Below, in pieces: positions 10,650 through 18,545 of a stretch of DNA of 38,326 nucleotides (the stretch's first letter is position 1; every line of letters starts with the position of its first letter). The position numbers were made by a program, and so were the translations under genes. Origin of the DNA: Opitutaceae bacterium (GTDB lineage: Bacteria; Verrucomicrobiota; Verrucomicrobiia; Opitutales; Opitutaceae). The stretch covers positions 1 to 38,326 of the forward strand of contig JAIXVP010000231.1 of NCBI GenBank assembly GCA_027482905.1, given 5' to 3'. The notes beneath the pieces were generated by a model. It was not told the DNA's origin. It made no database searches and saw only the letters and a list, made by a program, of their open reading frames with translations.

Positions 10650-13301
10650 CTACCAGGTGGATTCGAAAACATGTCGGCCGGCGGACACCTCCTGGCCGAT
10701 GCGGGGGCCCTCCCTGACCGGCATCTGCACGGATGCGGTGGTGTTGGCGGGGATGGAGAGCTTCAGGACCAGTTTTCCGTCGCTCTTTTCCCAACGCACT
10801 TCGACGCGGCCGTAAGGCGTGTCGTGCCAAGCCTCGACCCAGGTCAGGCCCGGAACGGGATGCGGGCGAATGATGACATGTTTAAAGCCGGGAGCCGATT
10901 CGTCCGGAATGATGCCGGCCACATCGCGATAGAACCACTCGATGATCGGGCCCAGGAAGAAATGGTTTTGTGAAGCGCCGGTTTGCGCGGTCCAGGACTC
11001 GGCCAGCGCCGTGTTGCCTTGCTTAAGTTGAAAGGCGTAGCCCGGTTTATCCGGGTTAGTTACGAGTCTATACACGAGATCGGCATGCCCGGCGTCGGTG
11101 AGGGCGCGAAAGAGGTAGGGCGTGCCGATTGCACCGGTGGTGGCATGGCCATGGATCTCGATATCCTTCAGTAACGCGGTCAGGACGGTTGACCGCTCAG
11201 CCGGATCGACAAGGCCCAGCGCGAGCGGCAGGGCAAGCGAGGTCTGGGAGCCACTTCCATAGAGCGCCGGGACGGCGGAATTATAAAGCGACCGATTAAA
11301 AAGAGCCTTGATCGAATCGGCCTTGGATTTGAACAATTCGGCATCGTCGGAACAACCAAGCACGGCCGCGATCTTGGCCAAGGTATCGGCATCGAGCCAA
11401 AAATGCGCGGTCGCGGTCACCGGCGGTGGCGTAAGATTGGCTCGGCCTGTTTTTTCCAACGTCACATCATACCAATCCCCCAGACCCTCGGCCAAGAGCC
11501 CCCCGGCCGCCTGATTTTCCAGATAGGCGAAGTAACGTTTCATCGCTACATAATGCTCGCGGAGCGGGCCGATATCGCCGGTGAATACATACTGCTGCCA
11601 CGGCACCAGTATAAAAGAGGCCCCCCACTCGGCGGCGGCGCGATAGGTGCCTTTGAACACGGTGTATTCCGGAGCGATGTTGGGGATCAAACCCTCCGTG
11701 GTCTGGGCTTCGGCCATGTCGCGGGCATTTTTCGCCGCGAGGCGGTCGATCACCCATTCATAACGCAAGGCGGGGCCGTTGAGGTGATTCTGCTCGAGCC
11801 AGCCCAGTTTCTCCCGGTGCGGACAATCGGTGAGGATCGAAACCATGTTGGAACGCTGCGCCCAGCGCACCAAATCGCGAATACGATTGAGGGTCGGGTC
11901 CGAACAAGCGAAGCCTCCCGCGGGCGCCGCCGTCGAGTGCACCACGACCATTTCGAGGGCTACGATTGCGGGGCGTTCGGCGCCTTCGGTTGCGGGCGAC
12001 AATTCGGCGTAGAGATAACGTGATCCGACATAATAAAACTGCGGAAACCAAGTCTCAGGCCCATCGGTGGACTTCGTATATTGCCACCAGGCGCTGCCGC
12101 GATGCGCGCCACCCATGGTCGAACGATTGATCGTGCCGTCGGCGTTGACGACTTCTCCGCCCGTCAACTTCACCACCGAACCGGCGGGGCCGCTGACCGT
12201 AAGGCGCGGCATAAACGAAGCATTTTGACCAAAGTCATATAGCACGACGCCGGGCGATAACTCCCGTGTGGCGATCACCGCTCGGGTCTCGATCGGGGCG
12301 ATCGCTTCGGCCGCGTGGCTCTGGCCGCGCAGAACCCCGCTCTCTCCCGCATAGATCGTTGCCGGCAGCCACCCGGCTTCGCCGAACCCCGGGCGATCCC
12401 AGCCGGGCTGGACGAGACGGGCGTCAAAATCCTCGCCCCCATAGATGCTGGAGAATGTGATCGGGCCCGCATGGGTTTTCCACGTTTCGTCGGTGACGAC
12501 GGTCTCGACCGTGCCATCGCCGTATTCGAGCCGGAGTTGTAAGATCGCGCGCTGCGGACCAAAGGAGCCCTTGAATTTCGCAAAACGCCCCTCCGGCCGG
12601 ACCACGTGCGCCATCCCGTTGCCGAGAGACAGACCGATGGCGTTCGCTCCTTCCTTCAACAAACCGGTCACGTCGCGGGTATCATACAATATCGAATCCT
12701 TGTAGTCGGTCCAACCTGGGGAAAGCACATCCGCCCCGGCTTTTCCGCCATTTATGAAAAGTTCATATTGCCCGAGTCCGGATACATGGCCGAGCGCGCG
12801 ACGAAGGCCCGGACGCACCGCGAAATCGCGCCGCAACAGGGTGTTTTCCAAACGCTCCGAGCCGGCCGCGGTGATCCACCGTGCGCGCCATTCCTCGGGG
12901 GAGAGCAGGCCCATCGTCCAACTCGCGGCCTCGCTCCATTCGGAAGCGCGCCCATCGCGGTCCCAACTGCGCACCTTCCAGAACACCCGCTCGGACGAGA
13001 CGAGGTTTCGTCCCGCGTAGGGCACGAGCACGGTCTCGTCGCCCTCGACCCGACCGCTGTCCCAGATGTCGCCTTTCGACCCGGCGAGCGTTTCGACCGA
13101 TGTCGCGACCAGCACCTGCCACGCGGTCTGCCGTTGGGCCTCTTCGTCGGACTTGATCTGCCAGGAAAGCCTGGGCCTCGCCACATCCACGCCCAGCGGA
13201 TCCACGCTCAACTCGCACAGCAACCGCTCGACCTCATAGGCGGCTTCACAACGGAGCGAAAACACCAACGCCAGGAGTCCGAGCAGGAGACGCGCGATCA
13301 T
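10650..13301 (-). CDS. Exported alpha-L-rhamnosidase, GH78
   Basis: Inverting hydrolase that releases terminal alpha-L-rhamnose from glycans or glycosides. It has 883 residues with a signal peptide (1-20, ending CEA, possibly a lipoprotein Cys at 18). Domain order: a fibronectin-like N-terminal domain (VDPLGVDVARPRLSW, 34-47), the carbohydrate-binding rhamnosidase N domain (about 150-340, with YELFINGGK and SPGWTDY), the (alpha/alpha)6 catalytic barrel (about 460-795) and a C-terminal beta sandwich (RPHPVPGLTWVEA). The GH78 catalytic-acid segment is TDCPHREKLGW (491-501, Glu497). The likely base is Glu768 in LAESW, followed by the typical NHFFLGPIIEWFYRDVAGI. ATG 13301 overlaps the upstream stop as ATGA; the longer open frame upstream lacks a signal peptide. 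The stop is TAG. It is the last gene of the operon. Confidence 0.92.
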   Translation of the reverse strand: MIARLLLGLLALVFSLRCEAAYEVERLLCELSVDPLGVDVARPRLSWQIKSDEEAQRQTAWQVLVATSVETLAGSKGDIWDSGRVEGDETVLVPYAGRNLVSSERVFWKVRSWDRDGRASEWSEAASWTMGLLSPEEWRARWITAAGSERLENTLLRRDFAVRPGLRRALGHVSGLGQYELFINGGKAGADVLSPGWTDYKDSILYDTRDVTGLLKEGANAIGLSLGNGMAHVVRPEGRFAKFKGSFGPQRAILQLRLEYGDGTVETVVTDETWKTHAGPITFSSIYGGEDFDARLVQPGWDRPGFGEAGWLPATIYAGESGVLRGQSHAAEAIAPIETRAVIATRELSPGVVLYDFGQNASFMPRLTVSGPAGSVVKLTGGEVVNADGTINRSTMGGAHRGSAWWQYTKSTDGPETWFPQFYYVGSRYLYAELSPATEGAERPAIVALEMVVVHSTAAPAGGFACSDPTLNRIRDLVRWAQRSNMVSILTDCPHREKLGWLEQNHLNGPALRYEWVIDRLAAKNARDMAEAQTTEGLIPNIAPEYTVFKGTYRAAAEWGASFILVPWQQYVFTGDIGPLREHYVAMKRYFAYLENQAAGGLLAEGLGDWYDVTLEKTGRANLTPPPVTATAHFWLDADTLAKIAAVLGCSDDAELFKSKADSIKALFNRSLYNSAVPALYGSGSQTSLALPLALGLVDPAERSTVLTALLKDIEIHGHATTGAIGTPYLFRALTDAGHADLVYRLVTNPDKPGYAFQLKQGNTALAESWTAQTGASQNHFFLGPIIEWFYRDVAGIIPDESAPGFKHVIIRPHPVPGLTWVEAWHDTPYGRVEVRWEKSDGKLVLKLSIPANTTASVQMPVREGPRIGQEVSAGRHVFESTW

Positions 13302-14368
13302 AGCTTGGAGGGATCCAGAACCACGTGTTTTATGACCTCTCGGTTCACCGTGTAAGTGATATGGACAAAACCATCGGCGGCCTGGATCACGGCCGGATAA
13401 GCGTAGCCGCTCTTGCAGGGTTCGGTCTCCAGCGTGACCACGTGCCGCCACTTAAGTCCGTCCGTGGACAGTGCCACGTCGAGCGGCCAACGATCCCCCT
13501 TGGCCTCATCGGCGCGATGGGCGGAGTGGTTATACACCAGCAAATGGCGACCATCGGCGAGTGTGACCGCGTCGGTGCCGGAGCCGGGATTGGGCAGTTC
13601 AATTGCGGTGAGCGTTCCCCAGGTTTGCCCGGCATCATTCGACCAAGTCTGGGCGACCACACCGTGCTTGGTTCGGCACAGCGCCTGAAGCCGACCATCG
13701 GAATGGAAGAGAATACTCGGTTGGATCGCATCAAACCCCGGTCCTTTTTTCACCGGGCCGATTTTTTCCCAGGTCTCGCCGGCGTCACGCGAACGCTCGA
13801 AGTGCACCAACCAGCCGTCGGCGTCCTTGTCGCCCGTGGCGCTCTTGTTGCCTTCGGTGCTGGTGGGTGAAAGCCAAGAGCCATCGGGCATCACCACCGG
13901 TTTGTTTTTAATCGGCCCAAGGATGCCGTCGGGCAAACGACGGGGCGCGCTCCAAACCCGTCCGCCATCGGCCGAGGTGATCAACATACCCCACCAATCG
14001 CGAGGGGTTGGACCGACTTTATAGAAAAGATGCAACGGCGCGTTCTTCGGCGCGAACAGCACCGGATTCCAGGTCGGCAGGCGGGGATTTCCATCCGCTT
14101 GTATGCCGTCCGCGACCAGGACGCCCGGACTCCATTTTCCCTCTTCAAAATGGGAAACATAGATACATACGTCGGGATTTCGCTCCTTGGTGCCGCCGAA
14201 CCAGGCCGAAACGAGATGTCCGGGGGCGGTTTCCACGATGGTCGAGGCGTGGCACTCGGGATAGGGCGCGCCCGGGTTGATCAATTCGGCCCGGACGACG
14301 GCGGGATGCGGGACGGCGGCGCCCAGACCCAAGGCCAGCGACAGAAAGAAGACGGAATGTTTAATCAT
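13298..14368 (-). CDS. Exported sialidase-like BNR/Asp-box propeller protein
   Basis: A 356-residue protein with a signal peptide (about 1-27, ending VVRA). Three Asp boxes of the S-x-D-x-G-x-x-W type are visible: SADGGRVW, SRDAGETW and SNDAGQTW. The N-terminal ECHASTIVET...LVSAWFGGTKERNPDV is the signature of the large exo-sialidase-like (BNR_2) family. Members are usually annotated as sialidases, but many sit in rhamnose- or uronate-rich glycan loci and their real substrates are unknown. The gene is bounded by ATGA overlaps with the SSS symporter upstream and GH78 downstream, so it is tightly co-translated with both. True sialidase activity is unlikely, since no sialic-acid genes accompany it. 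Confidence 0.85.
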   Translation of the reverse strand: MIKHSVFFLSLALGLGAAVPHPAVVRAELINPGAPYPECHASTIVETAPGHLVSAWFGGTKERNPDVCIYVSHFEEGKWSPGVLVADGIQADGNPRLPTWNPVLFAPKNAPLHLFYKVGPTPRDWWGMLITSADGGRVWSAPRRLPDGILGPIKNKPVVMPDGSWLSPTSTEGNKSATGDKDADGWLVHFERSRDAGETWEKIGPVKKGPGFDAIQPSILFHSDGRLQALCRTKHGVVAQTWSNDAGQTWGTLTAIELPNPGSGTDAVTLADGRHLLVYNHSAHRADEAKGDRWPLDVALSTDGLKWRHVVTLETEPCKSGYAYPAVIQAADGFVHITYTVNREVIKHVVLDPSKL

Positions 14369-15867
14369 GTTAAGGGAATGGAGGGAGCTTTTACGCGGGT
14401 CGGGAAAAGGAGCGCGGCCAAACCGCCTACGACCAGAATGGCCAGGGTGCCGAAAACGATTACGAGAAGTCCGTTAAACGGGCTGCGTATCGACTCCGGC
14501 CACCACGAAAGTTTGGGCGAAAGCGTCATCCAGAGAATCACCAGAATACCCGACACCACCCCGGCCAGACCGGCGGTGCCGCCCGCCCGGGGGAAAAGAC
14601 GGCCCAGCAAAAAGAGCCCCAGCATGCCGCCGCCGAAAATGCCCGCCAGCTCCCACCATACATCCAGAGCGCTTTTGATCTCGATCATGGCCAATGCCGC
14701 ACCGATGCAAATCACCCCAAAGCCGATGGTGCTGCCGTGAAGCACCCGCATCGACTCGCGCTCGCCCGCGTTCGGGCGGATGTAGCGGGTGTAAAAATCG
14801 CCGTGAAAGAGCGTTGCCATGCAATTGAGATTGGAATCCATCGCCGCGGCACAAAGCGCCGCCACCACCAATCCCGCCAAGCCGGCGGGCAACTGCGTGC
14901 TGATGTAGGCAGGAAACACCGAATCGGGCCTGCCGATGGCGTCCACCGTGGCCGGCAGAAGCTCGGGCTGCACTTTATAAAAGGCGAAGAGCGCGGTGCC
15001 GATGAAGAAGAATCCAGCCGCAAACGGAATATAAAGTAGGGCGCCCATCCAGATACTCGAACGAGCCGCCTGGTCCGATTTGGCGGTGATGTAGCGCTGC
15101 ACATAACTTTGATCGATGCCGAAGTTTTGCAGGTTGATCGCCAGTCCGTAAACCAAGACCACCCAGAAAGTCGGCTGGGTAAGCGTTGAGGAGAAACTGC
15201 CGAGCGCGAATTTGCCGTTGGCCGCGCCGATTTCGATGATCTGCCCGGGGCCGCCGGGCATCTTGAACATCAAGGACAACACACAAACGAGTGCGCCAGC
15301 GACCAGGACGAGCGCTTGGGCCACGCCCGTCCAGATCACCGCCTCGGTGCCTCCGATCAACGGATAAAGCACCACCACCACCCCTACGCCGATGATAATC
15401 AGGCGGATATCCCAGCCGGTCAGCGGCACCAAGGCCAACGCGAGCAAATACAAAATGGTGCCCAGGCGGGCCACTTGTGTGAGCAGGTAGCAGACGACGG
15501 CGTAGCTGCGGGCCCACGGACCGAAACGCGCCTCAAGATGGCCGTAGGCGGATATCTCGCCGCGCTTCCGGAAAAAAGGGACAAACCACTTTACCGCCAC
15601 CAGCGCCGCGACGGGCAGCGAAAGCGAGAAAACAAAACCGCCCCAATCACCGGCGAACGATTTCCCGGGGTTCGCCAGAAAACTGATGCTGCTCACATAG
15701 GAGCCGAAAATCGAAAGCCCCACCGCCCAACCCGGCAGCGAGCGCCCGGCGGACATATACTGTTCGCTATCACCGGCCCGCCGGTAGAACCAAACTCCGC
15801 TGCCAACGACGCCCAGGAGATAGGCGACCAGCACCGTGAGATCCAGAGGCGAAAGGGAACCAGACAT
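14365..15867 (-). CDS. Sodium:solute symporter (SSS family)
   Basis: A 500-residue inner-membrane protein with about 13 hydrophobic segments, in the range typical for SSS/SGLT transporters. Family marks include the N-terminal YRRAGDSEQYMSAGRSLPGW segment type, VGGTEAV-like TEAVIWTGVAQA after TM5, and QNFGIDQSYVQRYITAK in the middle, a hallmark of SSS carriers. It probably imports a mono- or oligosaccharide, or a sugar acid, released by the surrounding exported hydrolases, using Na+. ATG 15867 is 27 bp from the end of the GH43-like gene. Its stop overlaps the sialidase-like start. No SusC/SusD pair is present, so this carrier is the operon's evident uptake route across the inner membrane. Confidence 0.92.
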   Translation of the reverse strand: MSGSLSPLDLTVLVAYLLGVVGSGVWFYRRAGDSEQYMSAGRSLPGWAVGLSIFGSYVSSISFLANPGKSFAGDWGGFVFSLSLPVAALVAVKWFVPFFRKRGEISAYGHLEARFGPWARSYAVVCYLLTQVARLGTILYLLALALVPLTGWDIRLIIIGVGVVVVLYPLIGGTEAVIWTGVAQALVLVAGALVCVLSLMFKMPGGPGQIIEIGAANGKFALGSFSSTLTQPTFWVVLVYGLAINLQNFGIDQSYVQRYITAKSDQAARSSIWMGALLYIPFAAGFFFIGTALFAFYKVQPELLPATVDAIGRPDSVFPAYISTQLPAGLAGLVVAALCAAAMDSNLNCMATLFHGDFYTRYIRPNAGERESMRVLHGSTIGFGVICIGAALAMIEIKSALDVWWELAGIFGGGMLGLFLLGRLFPRAGGTAGLAGVVSGILVILWMTLSPKLSWWPESIRSPFNGLLVIVFGTLAILVVGGLAALLFPTRVKAPSIPLT

Positions 15868-15894
15868 CGGGCGAGATTATTCAGGCGAAGGTGT

Positions 15895-16896
15895 CTAGGG
15901 AGTGGTTGCGCCCGGTGTCTGCTTATCAACACCGCTCGAATACTCCAACAGTCGCTCCATCAATCCGCGCTCCACCGCGAGGATGCACCCATGACGAGCG
16001 TGTTCGGGCATACGCACCTTGGCACTCTGGTCCGTCCAATTCAGGAGATCCTTTGACGTCACCAATCCGATGGCGTCGACCATGTGTTTATCAAAATAGA
16101 CCCGGTATTCGTCGCCAACCTTGATCGCGGTCGGTCCCTCCGCCCAATAAGCACCGGTCAAGGCCGGGGAAACCGGATCCCAAGGACCTTCGGGAGAACG
16201 ACCCCGCACCATGCGGATATTCTTCTGCGTAACGGGGGCGAAGGTCTCATCCTTGACGAACATAAGCCAGTCGGCGGTGCCGTCGAGCGCGGGTATTATG
16301 TTGGCGTCGATCACGTTGTAGCCTGCATCATAGAGCAGCATCGTGGGCGTGAATACTTTGAAGTCTACGGTCGTGGTCGCGTAAATACGATGGTTGCGCT
16401 CGGCGCGACGATTAGACATCTCCGTATCCGGGTATCGACCAAGAATGGTCGTCGACCAGTAGATCAGAAAAGTTCCCTTGGCCGCGTCCCACAGGACTTC
16501 CGGCGCCCAGCAGTTTTGCGCCTCCGCTTCGTGCGCCATAACGGGAAGTGTTCGTTGCTCGGACCAGTTGATAAGATCTCGCGACGAAGCGTAGCCAATG
16601 GTCTTGCCCGTCCAACCGGTGGTCCAGACTAGGTGGAAAAGCCCGTCGGGACCGCGAAAGATCGCGGGGTCGCGCATCAACTTATTCTCGCCCGCCACGG
16701 GGGTCACCCAAGCGCGTCCTTGATTCAGTTTTTCAAATTCGAAGCCATCCGCACTCCACGCCAGACGGAAACCCTCCTTCTCCAAATCATGATAAAAATA
16801 CGCGAAGAGGTAACACGTGTCCGGAAGAGAGCTTCCGCGGACGGAGCCCAAGCCGAAACCGAGCGCGAGAACCAGCGTGGCGAGAATGCGTGACAT
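15895..16896 (-). CDS. Exported GH43-like five-bladed propeller glycosidase
   Basis: A 333-residue protein with a signal peptide (about 1-21, ending VRG). The fold is a GH43/GH117-type propeller. Candidate catalytic residues are Asp76 in LMRDPAIFR (base), Asp198 in NVIDANI (pKa modulator) and Glu253 in WAEGPTAIK (acid). GLFHLVWTTGW and WAPEV (130-134) are also typical of the clan. Such enzymes usually act on arabinofuranose, xylose or galactose linkages; the exact specificity cannot be read here. ATG 16896 is preferred over a longer open frame because it places the signal peptide at the N-terminus; it lies 10 bp after the preceding stop. The stop is TAG. Confidence 0.82.
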   Translation of the reverse strand: MSRILATLVLALGFGLGSVRGSSLPDTCYLFAYFYHDLEKEGFRLAWSADGFEFEKLNQGRAWVTPVAGENKLMRDPAIFRGPDGLFHLVWTTGWTGKTIGYASSRDLINWSEQRTLPVMAHEAEAQNCWAPEVLWDAAKGTFLIYWSTTILGRYPDTEMSNRRAERNHRIYATTTVDFKVFTPTMLLYDAGYNVIDANIIPALDGTADWLMFVKDETFAPVTQKNIRMVRGRSPEGPWDPVSPALTGAYWAEGPTAIKVGDEYRVYFDKHMVDAIGLVTSKDLLNWTDQSAKVRMPEHARHGCILAVERGLMERLLEYSSGVDKQTPGATTP

Positions 16897-16906
16897 TGGA
16901 TGATGA

Positions 16907-18505
16907 TCAGTCGTTGGGCAGCACATTGAACGCGGGTTTTCCATCGTTGCCGATGCGTCGGACCCGCACGGCGATCCCGGGCTTGCCAGGAAGCGGAACC
17001 ACGCGGCCGCCCGCATCCACGAAATGATAGTTGTCGAGCCGTTTGGTCACGAACTCTCCCTCCACGGGTGTGATGGTCATGGCCCAGGTGTCGATGATCT
17101 CGACCTGGTAACGCTGTCCGTCGCTCACGCCGTTTTTGTAGAGTTTCAAGCTCCACTCCCGGGGCTCCGCGTGTCCGAAATAGGTAAGGTAGTATAGTCC
17201 GGGAACGCCACCGGTGTTTACTTCCTGCCACTTGTCGATCGGGTCGATGCCCTGGTCGGGACTTTCTTCGAGGATCTTCTTCAAGAAGGCCAGTCGCGGT
17301 GCGCTCAATCCGCTTAGCTTTCCGCCAAACGAAGTCCACGTATCCTCCTGCACGGTGGCAAAATAATCACCATGGCCGACGTAGGTTCCGGCCACGGTGC
17401 CGCACCAAAACCGATGCACCATTTCCGGTCCGGAGAGAATTCCCCAGCGATACTCCGTCACGCCCTCGTATTTGACTTCATCATATACGACCGGCTTGCG
17501 CCATACGCCGCGATACATCTCCGCCCGTCCCGGTTCCTCGACGGCGGCCCCGTTTTGCATCGAGACATGGGTGATCCAGGGCTTGTTGTGATCGAAAATA
17601 ATGGATCCGTTGTGAATCGAGCGGAGACGTTGATGGGGATCGCACTGCTGCACGAGCGCGCCCAACCGGTCCCAGTCGGAGTCGGTCTTGGTGCGGAGAA
17701 AATCGTATTCGTTGGCCAGCGACCACCACACGTTGCGATAAGCGCCAAGACGCGCGACCACGTAGCGCACATAGCGCTCGTCGCCCTCCGCGTCCATGGT
17801 CTCGAAGCCGAACTTGCCGTAGGGGTTGAAGAGGATCAGATCAGCCTGGATTCCAAGGGCTAGCAATTGGGCAACCCGCTTCTCATAGTGGCCGAAATAC
17901 TCGGGGTTGAAGCGCGTAAAGTCCCAAGCGCGCGGCGGGGTGCCGACAAAAGGCCAGCGCGGCGGAGCAAAACGTTTTTGGTAGGGCGTAGGCTGCGGGG
18001 TAATCAACATTCGCACCTTGTTGAAGGGCGCGGCGGCCAAGGTGCGCAAGGTCTCCTCCTGCACCTCCTCCGGCGTGTCGGTCCAGTTGTATATGGTCGT
18101 GCCGACCTGCTTAAAGGGCGTTCCATCCGCGTGGGCGAAGTGGAAAGTATTAAACACATGAACTGGTCCGTGGTTTTCGGGACCGGGAGGAATCGCGGTG
18201 AACTTGCCGAGCTTGCCGGTCAGCTCCCAGCGATTGCTTTTCGTTTCGTAACGCCACTCGCCGGTCGAACCGGGGCTGAAACGGACCTTATAGACGCCAT
18301 TCCCATCGTAAAAGCCGGGAACCGACATGGTGGTGGAGCCATCGGTGAACACGGCCGCGAAACGCACATCAATGAAGGGGTTGCCTTCGGCAGGCCCGGC
18401 GAGCTCGAGTTCGAATACCCCCCATTTTTCGACATTGGTCATGGTTGTGGCCGCGCCGCAAAGCGCCGAGGCCAGGAGCAGGATAAAGGAACGGAATAGA
18501 TTCAT
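16907..18505 (-). CDS. Exported DUF5060/DUF4038-type glycoside hydrolase
   Basis: A 532-residue protein with a signal peptide (about 1-18). The N-terminal beta-sandwich (about 24-105: KWGVFELELAGPAEGNPF, then VPGFYDGNGVYKVRFSP) matches the DUF5060 pattern. A TIM barrel follows (about 120-425). Two glutamates sit where clan-A retaining glycosidases keep their acid and nucleophile: SLANEYDF (Glu266) and VVYDEVKYEG (Glu343). A C-terminal beta domain starts near 430. The substrate is unknown; relatives occur in plant-glycan loci. ATG 18505 is chosen for the signal peptide and is directly preceded by ACCCC. An upstream in-frame start at 18562 would overlap the previous gene and bury the signal. 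Confidence 0.82.
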   Translation of the reverse strand: MNLFRSFILLLASALCGAATTMTNVEKWGVFELELAGPAEGNPFIDVRFAAVFTDGSTTMSVPGFYDGNGVYKVRFSPGSTGEWRYETKSNRWELTGKLGKFTAIPPGPENHGPVHVFNTFHFAHADGTPFKQVGTTIYNWTDTPEEVQEETLRTLAAAPFNKVRMLITPQPTPYQKRFAPPRWPFVGTPPRAWDFTRFNPEYFGHYEKRVAQLLALGIQADLILFNPYGKFGFETMDAEGDERYVRYVVARLGAYRNVWWSLANEYDFLRTKTDSDWDRLGALVQQCDPHQRLRSIHNGSIIFDHNKPWITHVSMQNGAAVEEPGRAEMYRGVWRKPVVYDEVKYEGVTEYRWGILSGPEMVHRFWCGTVAGTYVGHGDYFATVQEDTWTSFGGKLSGLSAPRLAFLKKILEESPDQGIDPIDKWQEVNTGGVPGLYYLTYFGHAEPREWSLKLYKNGVSDGQRYQVEIIDTWAMTITPVEGEFVTKRLDNYHFVDAGGRVVPLPGKPGIAVRVRRIGNDGKPAFNVLPND

Positions 18506-18545
18506 GGGGTGATAAAATGTGAGGTATGCGACGGTAGGCACGGGA

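Noticed and set aside
10620-10656. tRNA-like T-arm (gggtttcgatcc followed by acctacca)
   Set aside because: No acceptor, D or anticodon arms can be folded upstream, the T-stem has a mismatch, and the segment overlaps the end of the GH78 gene.
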